Source: GCA-2746605 sp963704835 (lineage in GTDB: Bacteria; Bacteroidota; Ignavibacteria; Ignavibacteriales; Melioribacteraceae). From it: a DNA stretch of 64,000 nucleotides. Below the pieces are notes generated by a model. It searched no databases. It had not been told where the DNA came from and saw only the letters and a list, made by a program, of their open reading frames with translations. Both the position numbers and the translations under genes were made by a program. Location of the stretch: the NCBI GenBank assembly GCA_963704835.1, contig CAVPHW010000003.1, positions 458,860 to 522,859 of the forward strand, written 5' to 3'. Position 1 is the first letter of the stretch; the number at the start of each line of letters is the position of its first letter. Shown here in pieces: positions 1 to 9,852 of this stretch.

Positions 1-1
1 T

Positions 2-544
2 GGATCTAAAGAATTCACTTTTATTACTAGAGATCTTGAACCAGGAAATGAGTACAGAAAAATTAACCTTAATGATAGAAACAAGTATCAGTACCCAAGA
101 ACAAGAGCCCATTTTGATGGAATCGAATATTCGCGGTTTTACCAGTTGGGAGATAGAGATCAAAATGGCGGTTTTAGGTTGATGAATAAAGCCAATGAAT
201 ATGCTGATTACTTGGTTACCACATTTGAATTCAAACCGCATGAAGAAATAGATGAAGATATATTTATTGTAGGTTCATTCACAAATTGGGAAGTGTTGCC
301 TTGGTACAAACTTGATAAAAAGGACGAGTATTATTCCATTAGCCTTGAATTAAAAAGAGGTGTTTATGATTACCAATATGTTTCAGGACGAATAGAAGAT
401 GAAATGGTTGAAGATATTAACTGGAGATTATTTGAAGGAAATTTTTGGGAAACAATAAACTCTTATTCAATTTTCTTATATTATGTGTCTGCAGAAAAAG
501 GTGAGTACCATCAAATAATTGGATATAAACAAATATTGAGATAA
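2..544 (+). CDS. Type IX secretion plug protein (DUF5103), C-terminal fragment
   Basis: The frame is open from the window edge, so the 5' part of the gene lies outside. About 180 residues are visible. They include a stretch shaped like an N-terminal Ig-like/CBM fold ending (GSFTNWE, then a 'GVYDYQYV' strand), which matches the C-terminal part of DUF5103 proteins, renamed type IX secretion system plug proteins because a family member caps the SprA translocon pore. The protein would act in the outer membrane or periplasm. The gene ends 3 nt before the next start, so the two are probably co-transcribed. The assignment rests on recalled family resemblance and is supported by sprA and porX further along. 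Confidence 0.62.
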   Translation, partial: GSKEFTFITRDLEPGNEYRKINLNDRNKYQYPRTRAHFDGIEYSRFYQLGDRDQNGGFRLMNKANEYADYLVTTFEFKPHEEIDEDIFIVGSFTNWEVLPWYKLDKKDEYYSISLELKRGVYDYQYVSGRIEDEMVEDINWRLFEGNFWETINSYSIFLYYVSAEKGEYHQIIGYKQILR

Positions 545-547
545 AAA

Positions 548-1537
548 ATGAAGTTATTAAACATCGGAATTATTGGAACCGGACATTTAGGAAAAATTCA
601 TACTAAAATTATAAGTGAGGTTCAAAGAGCAAAATTGGTTGGTCTTTATGATCTAAATTACGAAGTAGCCGAAAAAGTCGCATTAGACTTTAATACGAAA
701 AGTTTTAAAGATTTAGACGAATTTTTCGATCAAATTGATGCTGTATTAATTGTTGCAACTACAAGTGCACATTATGATTTAATCAAAAAAGCATTTGAGA
801 GAAATGTTCATGTTTTTGTAGAAAAACCAATTACCAGTACTATTGAACAAGCTGAGGAAGTTGTACAAATAGGCAAGGATAAAAATCTAAAATTGCAAGT
901 GGGACATATAGAAAGGTTCAACGCAGCCTTATTAAGTTTAGAAAAGTATCATTTAGACCCGAAATTTATTCAGACAGATAGATTAGCTCAGTTCAATCCC
1001 AGAGGAACTGATGTAGCAGTTGTTCTAGATCTGATGATTCATGACATTGACATTATATTAAGCCTTATTAAAAGTAAAGTAAAAGAAGTAAGAGCAAGTG
1101 GTGTTGCTGTTGTTTCAGATAGCATTGATATTGCTAACGCGAGAATTGAATTTGAAAATGGTGCTATTGCAAATGTTACTGCTAGCAGAATTTCACAGAA
1201 GAAAATGAGAAAAATGAGAATGTTTCAGAAAGATTCTTACATCTCAGTTGATTTTAATTCCGGGGTTTCTGAAGTTTTTAGATTGGTTTCACCGAATGAT
1301 ATGAATGTTGAGCATTTTCTTTCTTTTGGAGAAATTGGAATAGGTGAAAATAAAAAAGCAGTGATCTTTGAACAACCTGAATTAAAAGAAGTTAACGCAT
1401 TGAAACATGAACTTCAGCTTTTTGTTGAGGCTGTTTTGGATGATAAACAACCTGTTGTTAGTGGTGCTGATGGCTTGCGAGCACTAAGAATAGCTCAAAT
1501 AATTATGGAAAAAATAGGGGAGTCTAAATTAAAATGA
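548..1537 (+). CDS. Gfo/Idh/MocA family NAD(P)-dependent oxidoreductase
   Basis: A 329-residue protein of normal family length. The N-terminus is a Rossmann fold (IGIIGTGHLGKIH, residues about 6-18), and the family signature EKP sits near residue 95 (FVEKPITST). A conserved mid-protein segment, VLDLMIHDIDI, carries the Asp/His pair typical of sugar dehydrogenases of this family. These enzymes oxidise or epimerise sugar or sugar-nucleotide hydroxyls. In related bacteria similar proteins act as UDP-GlcNAc 3-dehydrogenases in lipid A synthesis; an LptD gene nearby makes that plausible but unproven. The stop codon overlaps the ATG of the next gene (ATGA). Confidence 0.82.
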   Translation: MKLLNIGIIGTGHLGKIHTKIISEVQRAKLVGLYDLNYEVAEKVALDFNTKSFKDLDEFFDQIDAVLIVATTSAHYDLIKKAFERNVHVFVEKPITSTIEQAEEVVQIGKDKNLKLQVGHIERFNAALLSLEKYHLDPKFIQTDRLAQFNPRGTDVAVVLDLMIHDIDIILSLIKSKVKEVRASGVAVVSDSIDIANARIEFENGAIANVTASRISQKKMRKMRMFQKDSYISVDFNSGVSEVFRLVSPNDMNVEHFLSFGEIGIGENKKAVIFEQPELKEVNALKHELQLFVEAVLDDKQPVVSGADGLRALRIAQIIMEKIGESKLK

Positions 1538-2140
1538 TAACTAGAAAATATTGTATTATTTGCATTTCTACTTGTATTCTTAACTTCATGTGGCGTTTAC
1601 AATTCGCTAATGAATCTATCTAAATTAAAATTCAAATTAGGATCAGTTAATAATTTCCAGATTGGGAGTACACTTATTTCTAATAAAGCAAAGTTAAGTG
1701 ATTTTTCAGCAACAGATGTTTTAAAATTATCTTCCCAAGTAATTTCAGGAAAATTCCCTGTCAAATTTACCGTGAATGTATTAGCACAAAATCCAAATGC
1801 TTCAAAAAGTAGTGCAGACATGTCAAATATTTCACTTGAATCGTTTCCATGGTCACTTTATATAAATGACACAAAAACTATTTCGGGGAATATTTCAAAC
1901 CCTATTGATGTACCTGCTATTGAGAATACAACACTTATTCCTTTAGAAATGGAGCTAGACTTGCTTGATTTTTTCAAAGGTGATGGATTAGATAATCTTA
2001 TTAGCTTAGCCTTAAGCTTAGGTGGATCTAATGGTTCAACTGCAAATGTGAAGGTAGTTGCTGAACCGGTTTTGGGAACTCCAATTGGTAAAATGAGCTA
2101 CCCCAGTCCACTAACAATTATTGATAAATCTTTTAATTGA
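1534..2140 (+). CDS. Predicted LEA14-like outer-membrane lipoprotein, start interrupted by a one-base shift
   Basis: The uninterrupted frame begins at an internal ATG (1610). Upstream codons in that frame still encode a perfect lipoprotein signal peptide (hydrophobic VLFAFLLVF followed by lipobox LTSC, Cys at 1589), but no ATG, GTG or TTG starts it. An ATG at 1534 overlaps the previous stop and would read MITRNIVLF... into this frame if one A of the run at 1545-1548 were removed. I infer one gene of about 200 residues with a one-base insertion. The mature part is Asn/Ser-rich beta sequence resembling LEA type 2 (WHy) domains; function unknown. An ATT start at 1550 is the alternative. Confidence 0.6.
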
Positions 2141-2153
2141 TACTTAAAATATT

Positions 2154-3107
2154 ATGAAGATTAAATATGCAATTGGGGTTGATTTAGGCGGTACAAAAAT
2201 TAAGATTGGATTGGTTAACAATGATGGTAAAATATTAAAGAAAATTGTTATTCCAACTTGTGCTGAAGAAGGAGTGGATAAATCTATTGGTCAAATTAAA
2301 TTAGGAATTTCAACTTTATTAAAAGGCAATAAGGAAATAATTACTGGGATAGGGATTGGTTCTCCTGGGACTATTTCTCTTACAAAAGGGACAGTTGAAA
2401 ACCCTCCAAATTTACCAGGTTGGGGAAAAGTACATTTAGGAAAAATAATTAAGAAAGAATTTGGGCTACAGGTATTTGTCGAGAATGATGCAAACGCTGC
2501 AGCAATTGGCGAACTGATTTATGGTGCGGGTAGAGATCTTAAAAGTTTTATTATGATTACTTTGGGAACCGGTGTTGGAGGTGGAATAATCTATAACAAA
2601 AAATTATTCAGAGGTGATTTTGGTGGAGCTGGAGAAATTGGGCATATAACCATTGATTATAATGGTCCTAAATGCAAATGTGGTTCGTTTGGCTGTCTCG
2701 AAACTTATTTAGGCAATAATTACATAATTAAAAATGTTAAAACTCAATTAGAAAAAAATGTTGATTCTAAAATCCATACGCTGGTTGATAATAATTTAGA
2801 AAATCTTTCTCCACAAGTAATACATCAAGCCTCTCTTTTGGGAGATGAATTTTCAATCGATGTAATTAAAAAATTAGGGGAAACATTGGGCAAAGGATTA
2901 GCATCAATTGTTAATGTTTTAGATATCTCCAATATAATAATTGGCGGTGGCGTTTCAGGGTTTGGAAGACCTCTGGTTAATGCAACCAAAGAATCGATTA
3001 AATCGCTTGTACTTATTCCATTTAGACCTAGAATAAAAGTTATTCAAGCATGTTTAAAAAATAATGCTGGAATAAAAGGAGCTTCTTCATTGGTATTTTA
3101 TGATTAA
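2154..3107 (+). CDS. ROK-family sugar kinase (glucokinase-like)
   Basis: A 317-residue protein with complete ROK features: phosphate-binding loop GVDLGGTKIKIG at residues 8-19, substrate motif ENDANAAA near residue 110, GTGVGGG near 138, an EIGH motif near 160, and the zinc-binding ROK signature CKCGSFGCLE just after it. ROK kinases of this length phosphorylate glucose, N-acetylglucosamine or N-acetylmannosamine in the cytoplasm; the substrate cannot be told from sequence. It lies 13 nt after the lipoprotein gene in the same direction. Confidence 0.87.
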   Translation: MKIKYAIGVDLGGTKIKIGLVNNDGKILKKIVIPTCAEEGVDKSIGQIKLGISTLLKGNKEIITGIGIGSPGTISLTKGTVENPPNLPGWGKVHLGKIIKKEFGLQVFVENDANAAAIGELIYGAGRDLKSFIMITLGTGVGGGIIYNKKLFRGDFGGAGEIGHITIDYNGPKCKCGSFGCLETYLGNNYIIKNVKTQLEKNVDSKIHTLVDNNLENLSPQVIHQASLLGDEFSIDVIKKLGETLGKGLASIVNVLDISNIIIGGGVSGFGRPLVNATKESIKSLVLIPFRPRIKVIQACLKNNAGIKGASSLVFYD

Positions 3108-3180
3108 ATTTCGACTATCTTATTTAATTGTTATTAATTTATCATAAGAAACATATACTTTTTTGAATATTACATTAAAC

Positions 3181-5796
3181 ATGAAGAGAGTTATCTTTTT
3201 TCTAATTTTAGGATTATTTCCCTCAAATTTGTCTGCGCAAAATGATGCCACAACTTCTACACTTTCAACTATTGATTCCACTTTACTAAGATCAAATACT
3301 GAACTTCCCGATTCGTTAAAGAAAAAATCATTTGATGTGGACGCGGTTATATATAGCAGCTCATCAGACTCTTTAATGTTCGATTTAAATAAAAAGAAAA
3401 TGTTTATCTATGGAACTGGTGAAATAAAGTACAAGCAGACTATTCTAAAAGGTGGAAAGATTAATCTAAATTTTGAGACAAGCGATCTTGAAGCTGAAGG
3501 AAAAGTAGATTCTAGTGACACAACTTCTATAAATGGATTGGCACAAACTCCAGTGTTGAGCGAAGGCAATGAAAATTATGAGGGTACCAAATTAAGATAT
3601 AATTTTAAAACAAAAAGAGGGTTTATTTCTGCCGCGAAAAATAAAAAAGAGAATACTAGATACGAAGGTAAAAATGTAAATAAAGTTGATAAGGATACAT
3701 ATTTTGTTGATGAGGGAATGTATACAACTTGCGAAAGTGATACTCCTCATACGTATTTTAGAGCAGAGCAAATGAAGGTTATTCAAAAAGATAAAATAAT
3801 TGCTAAATGGATATTCATGTACATTGGTGGAGTGCCAGTTCCAATCCCAATTCCTTTTGCTGTTTTCCCCAATGAAAAAGGAAGAAGGTCGGGGATAATT
3901 GCTCCTACATACGGAACGATTAATAATCGTGGACAATATTTTAAAAATTTTGGTTACTTTTTTGCAATTAATGATTATATGGATTTCACTTTGAATGCTG
4001 ACTATTACACTCGTGGTGGTTATGGATTAAGAGGAAGATACAGATATGCTGAGCGATACAATTATAATGGGAATTTAAGTGCTGATTATTCTAGGATTTT
4101 AATCGGGGAGGATAATGATCTTGTCTCGGATAAACAAAGAACAACAGACTGGAAAATTGGGTTTAACCATAACCAAACATTTACTCCAACTTTAAGAATG
4201 GATGCAAATTTAAGGTTTCAATCGAGAACATATTTAGAAAACAACAGCATAAGCTTAAATGAACTATTAACCCAAGATATTACTTCAAATGCAACTCTTT
4301 CCAAACGCTGGGATGAATCAGGGAACAGTTTAACAATAAATTACAGTAGATCCCAAAATTTAGAAACCGGTGATATTAGAGAAGTATTACCAAGTGTGAG
4401 CTTTAATAAATCCCAAACTTATCCCTTTAAAAGTGCAACTAGCACACCTAGCAATCAAGCTTGGTATGAGTATATCGGATATAATTATTCTGGTCTGTTT
4501 AAAAATAACAGAAATAAAATTGATGGTGATCTAAAAATTCGCGGTGGTATTCAGCACAGTATTGGTGTAAGCGCTTCACCAAAATTAGGACATTTTAGTA
4601 TTTCACCAAGTCTAAATTATGTTGAGAAATGGTATAATAAAAGAACCCAAAATGTTGTTGAAATAATTCAAGATATTACTAATTCATCTAATATTTTTAA
4701 TTCAATTGCTAGTGCCAATGCAAGTGCTGCGGATACTTTAATTTCAAAAGATGTTCATGAAATTAATATGGTAAGAACATTCAGATTTAATTTAGGGGCA
4801 TCAACAAAACTATATGGAATGCTGCAACCTAAAATGCTCGGAGTTGATGCTTTCAGGCACACTATCACTCCAAATATTTCCTACAATTACACTCCGGATT
4901 TTTCCTCTGAAAAATGGGGCTACTACGACTCTTATACTAAATCCGATGGAACAATTGAACGATACGATCCATATTATAAAGAAGTGTTTAGTGGAGTTTC
5001 TAAAGGTGAATCGCAAAGTATAAACTTATCTGTGGGGAATGTATTTGAAATTAAGACAATGAAAGATCCTACAGATACTACTTCTGAGGCTAATAAAATA
5101 TCATTGCTAAATTTTGATGTCTCAACCGGATATAATTTTGCTGCAGATAGCAATAAACTCTCCGATTTAAGTCTTAATTACCGTACAAGTATAGGAAGTT
5201 TATTAAATTTTTCGGGTTCTTCTAGATATACGTTTTATGATTTTGTTGGTAGCAATAGAATCAATGAATACTTAGCCTCCAACGGTAAAGGCCTGTTCCG
5301 CTTGACTAATTTACAATTCTCAATCTCCACATCTTTATCTGGTGAAAAGCTTGCCGGAGAAAAAAGAACCGGAGAAAATTTGGATGCGGAAAATGAAGAA
5401 GATTATCAATCATTTGCAAAAAAGGATTATGTAAGGCTTTATCAGGAAGAAGAAACTGATTTTTCAATTCCATGGAATTTGACACTCAATTATAATTTTA
5501 ATTTATCAAAACCAACTAATGCACCAGGGATAGTTAACTCCAACCTTGGTGTTAATTTGGGATTTAATCTTACCAAAAATTGGAAATTTGGCGTTCGCGG
5601 AAATTATGATTTTCAAATGGATGAAATCTCTGCACCACAAATTACAGCCTATCGCGATTTAGAATGTTGGGAAATGAATTTTAGCTGGAATCCGGTTGGC
5701 AGATATACCGGATTTAGATTTGAAATTAGAATGAAAGCCCCAGAATTGAGAGATGTGAAAGTAACTAAAACTGAGGGTTGGATTTCTGGCAGGTAA
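3181..5796 (+). CDS. lptD: LptD-like outer-membrane LPS assembly protein
   Basis: A protein of about 870 residues. I chose the ATG at 3181 over the TTG at 3163 because it gives a clean signal peptide (MKRVIFFLILGLF, cleavage after LSAQ). Residues about 50-210 form an OstA/LptA-like beta-taco region (VIYSSSSDSLMFDLNKKK, then FYIYGTGEIKY-type strands). The rest is a long, aromatic-rich beta barrel with repeated N-x-N and Y-x-Y strands, as in the Bacteroidota-type LptD family. It would place lipopolysaccharide in the outer leaflet with LptE. It is shorter than SprA but of usual length for LptD of this group. Transcribed with the NYN gene 16 nt downstream. Confidence 0.75.
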   Translation: MKRVIFFLILGLFPSNLSAQNDATTSTLSTIDSTLLRSNTELPDSLKKKSFDVDAVIYSSSSDSLMFDLNKKKMFIYGTGEIKYKQTILKGGKINLNFETSDLEAEGKVDSSDTTSINGLAQTPVLSEGNENYEGTKLRYNFKTKRGFISAAKNKKENTRYEGKNVNKVDKDTYFVDEGMYTTCESDTPHTYFRAEQMKVIQKDKIIAKWIFMYIGGVPVPIPIPFAVFPNEKGRRSGIIAPTYGTINNRGQYFKNFGYFFAINDYMDFTLNADYYTRGGYGLRGRYRYAERYNYNGNLSADYSRILIGEDNDLVSDKQRTTDWKIGFNHNQTFTPTLRMDANLRFQSRTYLENNSISLNELLTQDITSNATLSKRWDESGNSLTINYSRSQNLETGDIREVLPSVSFNKSQTYPFKSATSTPSNQAWYEYIGYNYSGLFKNNRNKIDGDLKIRGGIQHSIGVSASPKLGHFSISPSLNYVEKWYNKRTQNVVEIIQDITNSSNIFNSIASANASAADTLISKDVHEINMVRTFRFNLGASTKLYGMLQPKMLGVDAFRHTITPNISYNYTPDFSSEKWGYYDSYTKSDGTIERYDPYYKEVFSGVSKGESQSINLSVGNVFEIKTMKDPTDTTSEANKISLLNFDVSTGYNFAADSNKLSDLSLNYRTSIGSLLNFSGSSRYTFYDFVGSNRINEYLASNGKGLFRLTNLQFSISTSLSGEKLAGEKRTGENLDAENEEDYQSFAKKDYVRLYQEEETDFSIPWNLTLNYNFNLSKPTNAPGIVNSNLGVNLGFNLTKNWKFGVRGNYDFQMDEISAPQITAYRDLECWEMNFSWNPVGRYTGFRFEIRMKAPELRDVKVTKTEGWISGR

Positions 5797-5811
5797 TACA
5801 ACTATAAAATT

Positions 5812-6264
5812 ATGATTAAAAAATATATAATTGACGGTAACAATCTTATTGGAAAAATTAAGGAGCTTTGGTCACTCCAGCAAAAAGATAAGCAGCTCTC
5901 TCGAATCAAAATAGTTAAAAAATTAGATCAATACTTTAGTCCAAAAAATGTAAAAGTGTCGTTTCATTTGGATGGATTTGAAAATGAAGCAATACCCTCA
6001 TCTAAAATAAAAATTAAATATTCTAACAATAAAACAGCTGATAGCCAGATAAAGTTAGAAATTGATAATTCAAAGAATCCAAAAGTTATTGCTGTTGTTA
6101 GTTCTGATCATTCTGTTCGGGAGTACGCCAAAGTTAACAGTTGTACTTCTATTAAAAGTGAGGATTTTGGAAAGGAATTAAATTCGAACAAAAATTCTAA
6201 TGTGGAAGCCGATTTAATTAAATCAATTGGTGATGATGAAATGAAAAAATTGTTTGGAGTTTAA
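5812..6264 (+). CDS. NYN-domain RNase, YacP/Rae1-like
   Basis: A 150-residue single-domain protein. It opens with IIDGNNLIGKI, the acidic first motif of PIN-like NYN nucleases, and has a second acidic site in AVVSSDHSVREYAK and a third in the 'KSEDFGKEL' region, the order seen in the YacP subfamily. These are metal-dependent RNases; the Bacillus member cleaves mRNA on ribosomes. The gene follows lptD in the same direction and converges with the nitrilase gene after 19 nt, with no clear hairpin between them. Confidence 0.72.
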   Translation: MIKKYIIDGNNLIGKIKELWSLQQKDKQLSRIKIVKKLDQYFSPKNVKVSFHLDGFENEAIPSSKIKIKYSNNKTADSQIKLEIDNSKNPKVIAVVSSDHSVREYAKVNSCTSIKSEDFGKELNSNKNSNVEADLIKSIGDDEMKKLFGV

Positions 6265-6283
6265 ACCTCTCAAAGCTATAAAT

Positions 6284-7045
6284 TTAAATCAACCTAATAT
6301 CATTTAAAAATGGTAAAGCTTCTCTTGTTGATATTACTTCAGAAAGTTCAATCGTAGAATAGATTATTTCTTCCTTATTTTCACTTGTGATCAGCTCTTC
6401 GCCCATTGGATTAAACACAGTAGAACAGCCATTGTATTGCTGAAATGGATCATTCCCAACTCTGTTAATTCCAACCATAAAGAACTGGTTTTCAATGGCA
6501 CGTGCTTTTAATAAAGTTTTCCAATGGTCAATTCTTTTAATTGGCCAATTTGCAATATTAATCATTAGATCCACTTTTTGTTTTCCATACAATCTGTATA
6601 ACTCTGGGAATCTAAGATCATAACAAATTGATAAACCTATTTTAGTTGTATCTATGTTGCTAACAACAATGCTCTTGCCTGCAAAATAATTTTGATCTTC
6701 GCTTGCAAGAGTAAATGGATGAATTTTTCTGTAGACTGCTTTTATCAACCCTTTTGAATCAAAATGAAAAAGTGAATTATAAAATATTTTTTCCTCTTTC
6801 TCAATTATACCTACCATTATCTCTATTTTCAGTTTTGTGGCGAGCTTCATAAAGTATAACATACCAATTCCATCAATTTCCTCACCCATATTTTTGGCAT
6901 CCATTGTGAAACCTGTCAAAGTCATTTCGGGGAAAATTAATAAGTTAACATCCGTTTCTAATTTTTCTAACAATAACTCAATTTTAGTAATTGTTTTGGC
7001 TTTATCATTCCAAACTGGAGCAAATTGAACAAGACCTAATTTCAT
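6284..7045 (-). CDS. Carbon-nitrogen hydrolase, omega-amidase-like
   Basis: A 253-residue nitrilase-superfamily enzyme with the full catalytic triad: Glu40 (FPEMTLTGF), Lys106 (YRKIHPF) and Cys140 (LSICYDLRFPELYR). The length and these motifs fit omega-amidases (YafV/NIT2 type), which hydrolyse alpha-ketoglutaramate or alpha-ketosuccinamate in the cytoplasm. It is transcribed alone on the minus strand and diverges from the SpmA/B gene across 113 nt, which probably holds both promoters. Substrate choice within the superfamily is inferred, not seen. Confidence 0.85.
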   Translation of the reverse strand: MKLGLVQFAPVWNDKAKTITKIELLLEKLETDVNLLIFPEMTLTGFTMDAKNMGEEIDGIGMLYFMKLATKLKIEIMVGIIEKEEKIFYNSLFHFDSKGLIKAVYRKIHPFTLASEDQNYFAGKSIVVSNIDTTKIGLSICYDLRFPELYRLYGKQKVDLMINIANWPIKRIDHWKTLLKARAIENQFFMVGINRVGNDPFQQYNGCSTVFNPMGEELITSENKEEIIYSTIELSEVISTREALPFLNDIRLI

Positions 7046-7158
7046 AATTCCTCAAAAATATAATTGATACTTTCAAATTATTGATGTCATTTACATAAAG
7101 AATTTATAACTTATGACGCAAAATTCAATTTTTCTTCTGTAAAATCAAGGAGTATTAA

Positions 7159-8790
7159 ATGCTTAATTATGTTTGGCTTGCTTTGTTGATGTTAGGAATT
7201 GGTGTAGCACTATCTACAGATATTATTGATAAAAGTCAGAACAAATATCAAAATGGTAATAATCTTTCAGTTGAGTTAATTCTTGAAGATTCGATTCAGT
7301 CTTTTACAAAAGGAACTTATGCCGTTCACCTAAAAAGTTCAAAAGAAAAATTTGCACAATTTTACAGTGAAAAAATTGAGAATGATGTTTTTCAAAAAGC
7401 TTCAATCACTTTTGATGATAAGAAAAATGAAGCATTACTTTTCTTTAAAGTTGATGATAATTCTCCATCCATGTGGAAAAAAATGGCAAAAATTTCCGGT
7501 AAAGAAGATGACCTTACGGGAAAAATAATAATTGGAGAACGCTCAGCCTCTAATACTTTTAATGCCAAAGTTACATTGGAGGAAATATCATTTTCCAAAA
7601 TGAAAGAAGTGACAAATTCTGCATTAGAGTATGCTAGCATTGCCGTTAACATTTCTTTAGGGTTAATTGGAATTATGGCTCTATGGTTGGGAGTAATGAA
7701 GGTTGCGGAGGTAGCCGGTCTTATAAAAATTATTGCAAATGCAATGAGACCAATTACAAAATTTCTTTTTCCATCTGTTCCGCAAGATCATCCAGCAATG
7801 GGTGCAATGATTATGAATATGGCTGCTAATATGTTGGGGTTAGGGAATGCAGCTACTCCTTTTGGATTAAAAGCAATGGAGGAATTAGATAAATTAAATC
7901 CCAATAAAGGTGTGGCAACTGATGCAATGTGCACATTTTTAGCAGTTAATACAGCTGGCTTAACATTAATTCCAGCCACAGCAATAGCAGTTAGAGCAGC
8001 TGCAGGAAGTAGCGATCCGGCAATAATTATTGGTACATCAATTTTTGGTGCATTCTGTGCAACTACAGTTGGAATTACTGCAACTAAAGTACTTGAAAAA
8101 TTTCCGTTAAAAGAAGGTGGTTTATCTGAGCTAATTAGATCGAGTAAAAAGGGAATTATTATATTTTTCTCATTAGTATTATTTTTGTTTCTGCTTGCTG
8201 TTTCAGGTTTAATGGCTGGAATAATTAGCCTTTTAAGTTTTCTTAATCCTGAACTTTTTAAAAGTATAATTCAAGTTATTTCCACACTTGCAATTCCAAT
8301 GCTTATTTTAATTTTTGTCGGTTACGGTGCTATAAAAAAAGTGAAAATATATGAGTTGTTTGTAGAGGGTGCAAAAGAAGGTTTTGATGTTGCGGTTAGA
8401 ATAATTCCATATTTAGTTGCTATGCTGGTTGCAATTGGTATTTTTAGAGCAGGTGGTGCTATGGAAATTTTAATATATATGCTAACCCCTATTACAAGTT
8501 TAATAGGTATGCCAGCCGAAGCTTTGCCAATGGCTTTGATGAGACCTTTATCAGGCTCGGGTTCATTGGGAATTATGGCAGAAATTATAGCAACCCACGG
8601 TGCCGATTCTTTTATAGGAATCTTGGTCTCAACATTTTTTGGTAGTACAGAAACAACTTTTTATGTAATCGCGGTTTATTTTGGTGCTGTTAATATTAGA
8701 AAAACGAGACACGCACTAACTGCTGGATTATTAGCAGATGTAGCAGGAATTATCGGTGCAGTTTTTATAGTAAAATTATTATTTGGATAA
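7159..8790 (+). CDS. Nucleoside-recognition/Gate-domain membrane protein, SpmA-SpmB fusion
   Basis: A 543-residue membrane protein holding two Gate (nucleoside recognition) domains. The first, residues about 165-310, has GAMIMNMAANMLGLGNAATP, the SpmA hallmark. The second, about 370-540, has MRPLSGSGSLGIMAE and FGSTETTFYV, the SpmB hallmark. Fusion of the two is common in Bacteroidota and Chlorobi, which do not sporulate, so the name 'spore maturation' is historical; a transport role is likely. Between the first membrane helix and the Gate domain lies about 130 residues of soluble sequence. An RBS (AAGGAG) precedes the ATG. Confidence 0.83.
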   Translation: MLNYVWLALLMLGIGVALSTDIIDKSQNKYQNGNNLSVELILEDSIQSFTKGTYAVHLKSSKEKFAQFYSEKIENDVFQKASITFDDKKNEALLFFKVDDNSPSMWKKMAKISGKEDDLTGKIIIGERSASNTFNAKVTLEEISFSKMKEVTNSALEYASIAVNISLGLIGIMALWLGVMKVAEVAGLIKIIANAMRPITKFLFPSVPQDHPAMGAMIMNMAANMLGLGNAATPFGLKAMEELDKLNPNKGVATDAMCTFLAVNTAGLTLIPATAIAVRAAAGSSDPAIIIGTSIFGAFCATTVGITATKVLEKFPLKEGGLSELIRSSKKGIIIFFSLVLFLFLLAVSGLMAGIISLLSFLNPELFKSIIQVISTLAIPMLILIFVGYGAIKKVKIYELFVEGAKEGFDVAVRIIPYLVAMLVAIGIFRAGGAMEILIYMLTPITSLIGMPAEALPMALMRPLSGSGSLGIMAEIIATHGADSFIGILVSTFFGSTETTFYVIAVYFGAVNIRKTRHALTAGLLADVAGIIGAVFIVKLLFG

Positions 8791-8793
8791 TAA

Positions 8794-9747
8794 ATGAAAG
8801 TTTTTATTTCAAGAAAAATTCCGGTCTTAGCTAAAAACATTCTAATCAAAAATGGGATTACTGTTAAAGAATTTCCACATGACAGAACGATAACTAGGGA
8901 AGAATTATTAGAACATGCAAGTAATGCAGATGGAATTATTTCAACTTTGAATGAAAAATATGATAAAGAGGTAATCGATCAATTAAAAAATTGTAAAATA
9001 ATTGCGAATTATGCTGTTGGGTTTAATAACATCGACATTCAGTATGCTAAGTCAAAAAATATTTCCGTTACAAACACCCCGAATGTTTTGACTGATGCTA
9101 CTGCAGAAATTGCAGTTAGTTTAATTTTATCATGTGCAAGGAGAATCCCAGAATCTGAAATATTTATGAGAGAGGATAAATTTATTGGTTGGGAACCAGA
9201 ATTATTTTTGGGAGTTCAGTTAACAGGAAAAACTGTTGGAATTATTGGTGCCGGTAGAATTGGCATGGCAACAGCAAAAAGAATGAAAGCTTTCGATTGT
9301 AAAATTGTCTATTACAACAGAACTAAAAAGTTAAAATTCGAGAATGAATTTGGAGCGAAAAAGGTATCGCTTGAGAAACTTCTAAAAATATCCGATATTA
9401 TTTCAATTCACCTTCCGTTAAATTCAGAAACGAATGGCTTAATCAATAAAGAAAAACTGAAATTATTAAAATCAACAGCTATAGTTGTAAACACTGCAAG
9501 AGGCGAAATTATTGATGAAAATTATTTGATTGTAATGCTCAAAAAGAAAAAAATATATTCAGCCGGTTTTGATGTTTACAAAAATGAACCAAATTTTAAT
9601 AAAGAATTAATAAAAATGCAGAATGTTGTCCTTTTACCGCATATTGGAAGTGCAACTATTGAAACTAGAAATAAAATGGCAGAACTAGTTGCAAAGAATG
9701 TTGCAAATGTACTTCTTGGAAAGAAAGCTTTAACTCCGGTTATGTAA
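8794..9747 (+). CDS. D-2-hydroxyacid dehydrogenase (glyoxylate/hydroxypyruvate reductase type)
   Basis: A 317-residue D-isomer-specific 2-hydroxyacid dehydrogenase. The NAD(P)-binding site is GAGRIGMATA near residue 152. The catalytic set is Arg near 235 (NTARGE), Glu near 264 (YKNEP) and His near 283 (LPHIGSAT). The substrate loop YAVGFNNID near residue 75 and overall length resemble glycerate dehydrogenase and glyoxylate reductase more than 3-phosphoglycerate dehydrogenase, because the C-terminal ACT domain is absent. It starts 3 nt after the SpmA/B stop, so it is probably co-transcribed with it. Confidence 0.8.
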   Translation: MKVFISRKIPVLAKNILIKNGITVKEFPHDRTITREELLEHASNADGIISTLNEKYDKEVIDQLKNCKIIANYAVGFNNIDIQYAKSKNISVTNTPNVLTDATAEIAVSLILSCARRIPESEIFMREDKFIGWEPELFLGVQLTGKTVGIIGAGRIGMATAKRMKAFDCKIVYYNRTKKLKFENEFGAKKVSLEKLLKISDIISIHLPLNSETNGLINKEKLKLLKSTAIVVNTARGEIIDENYLIVMLKKKKIYSAGFDVYKNEPNFNKELIKMQNVVLLPHIGSATIETRNKMAELVAKNVANVLLGKKALTPVM

Positions 9748-9852
9748 TACCTTCTTACAGAATTACTTAGAATCAATAAAGCTGTAAAAAACCTTGGTTT
9801 TGACTGAAAAATCTATTTATTTTGAATACTTATTAATTAAATTATTTGGCTT

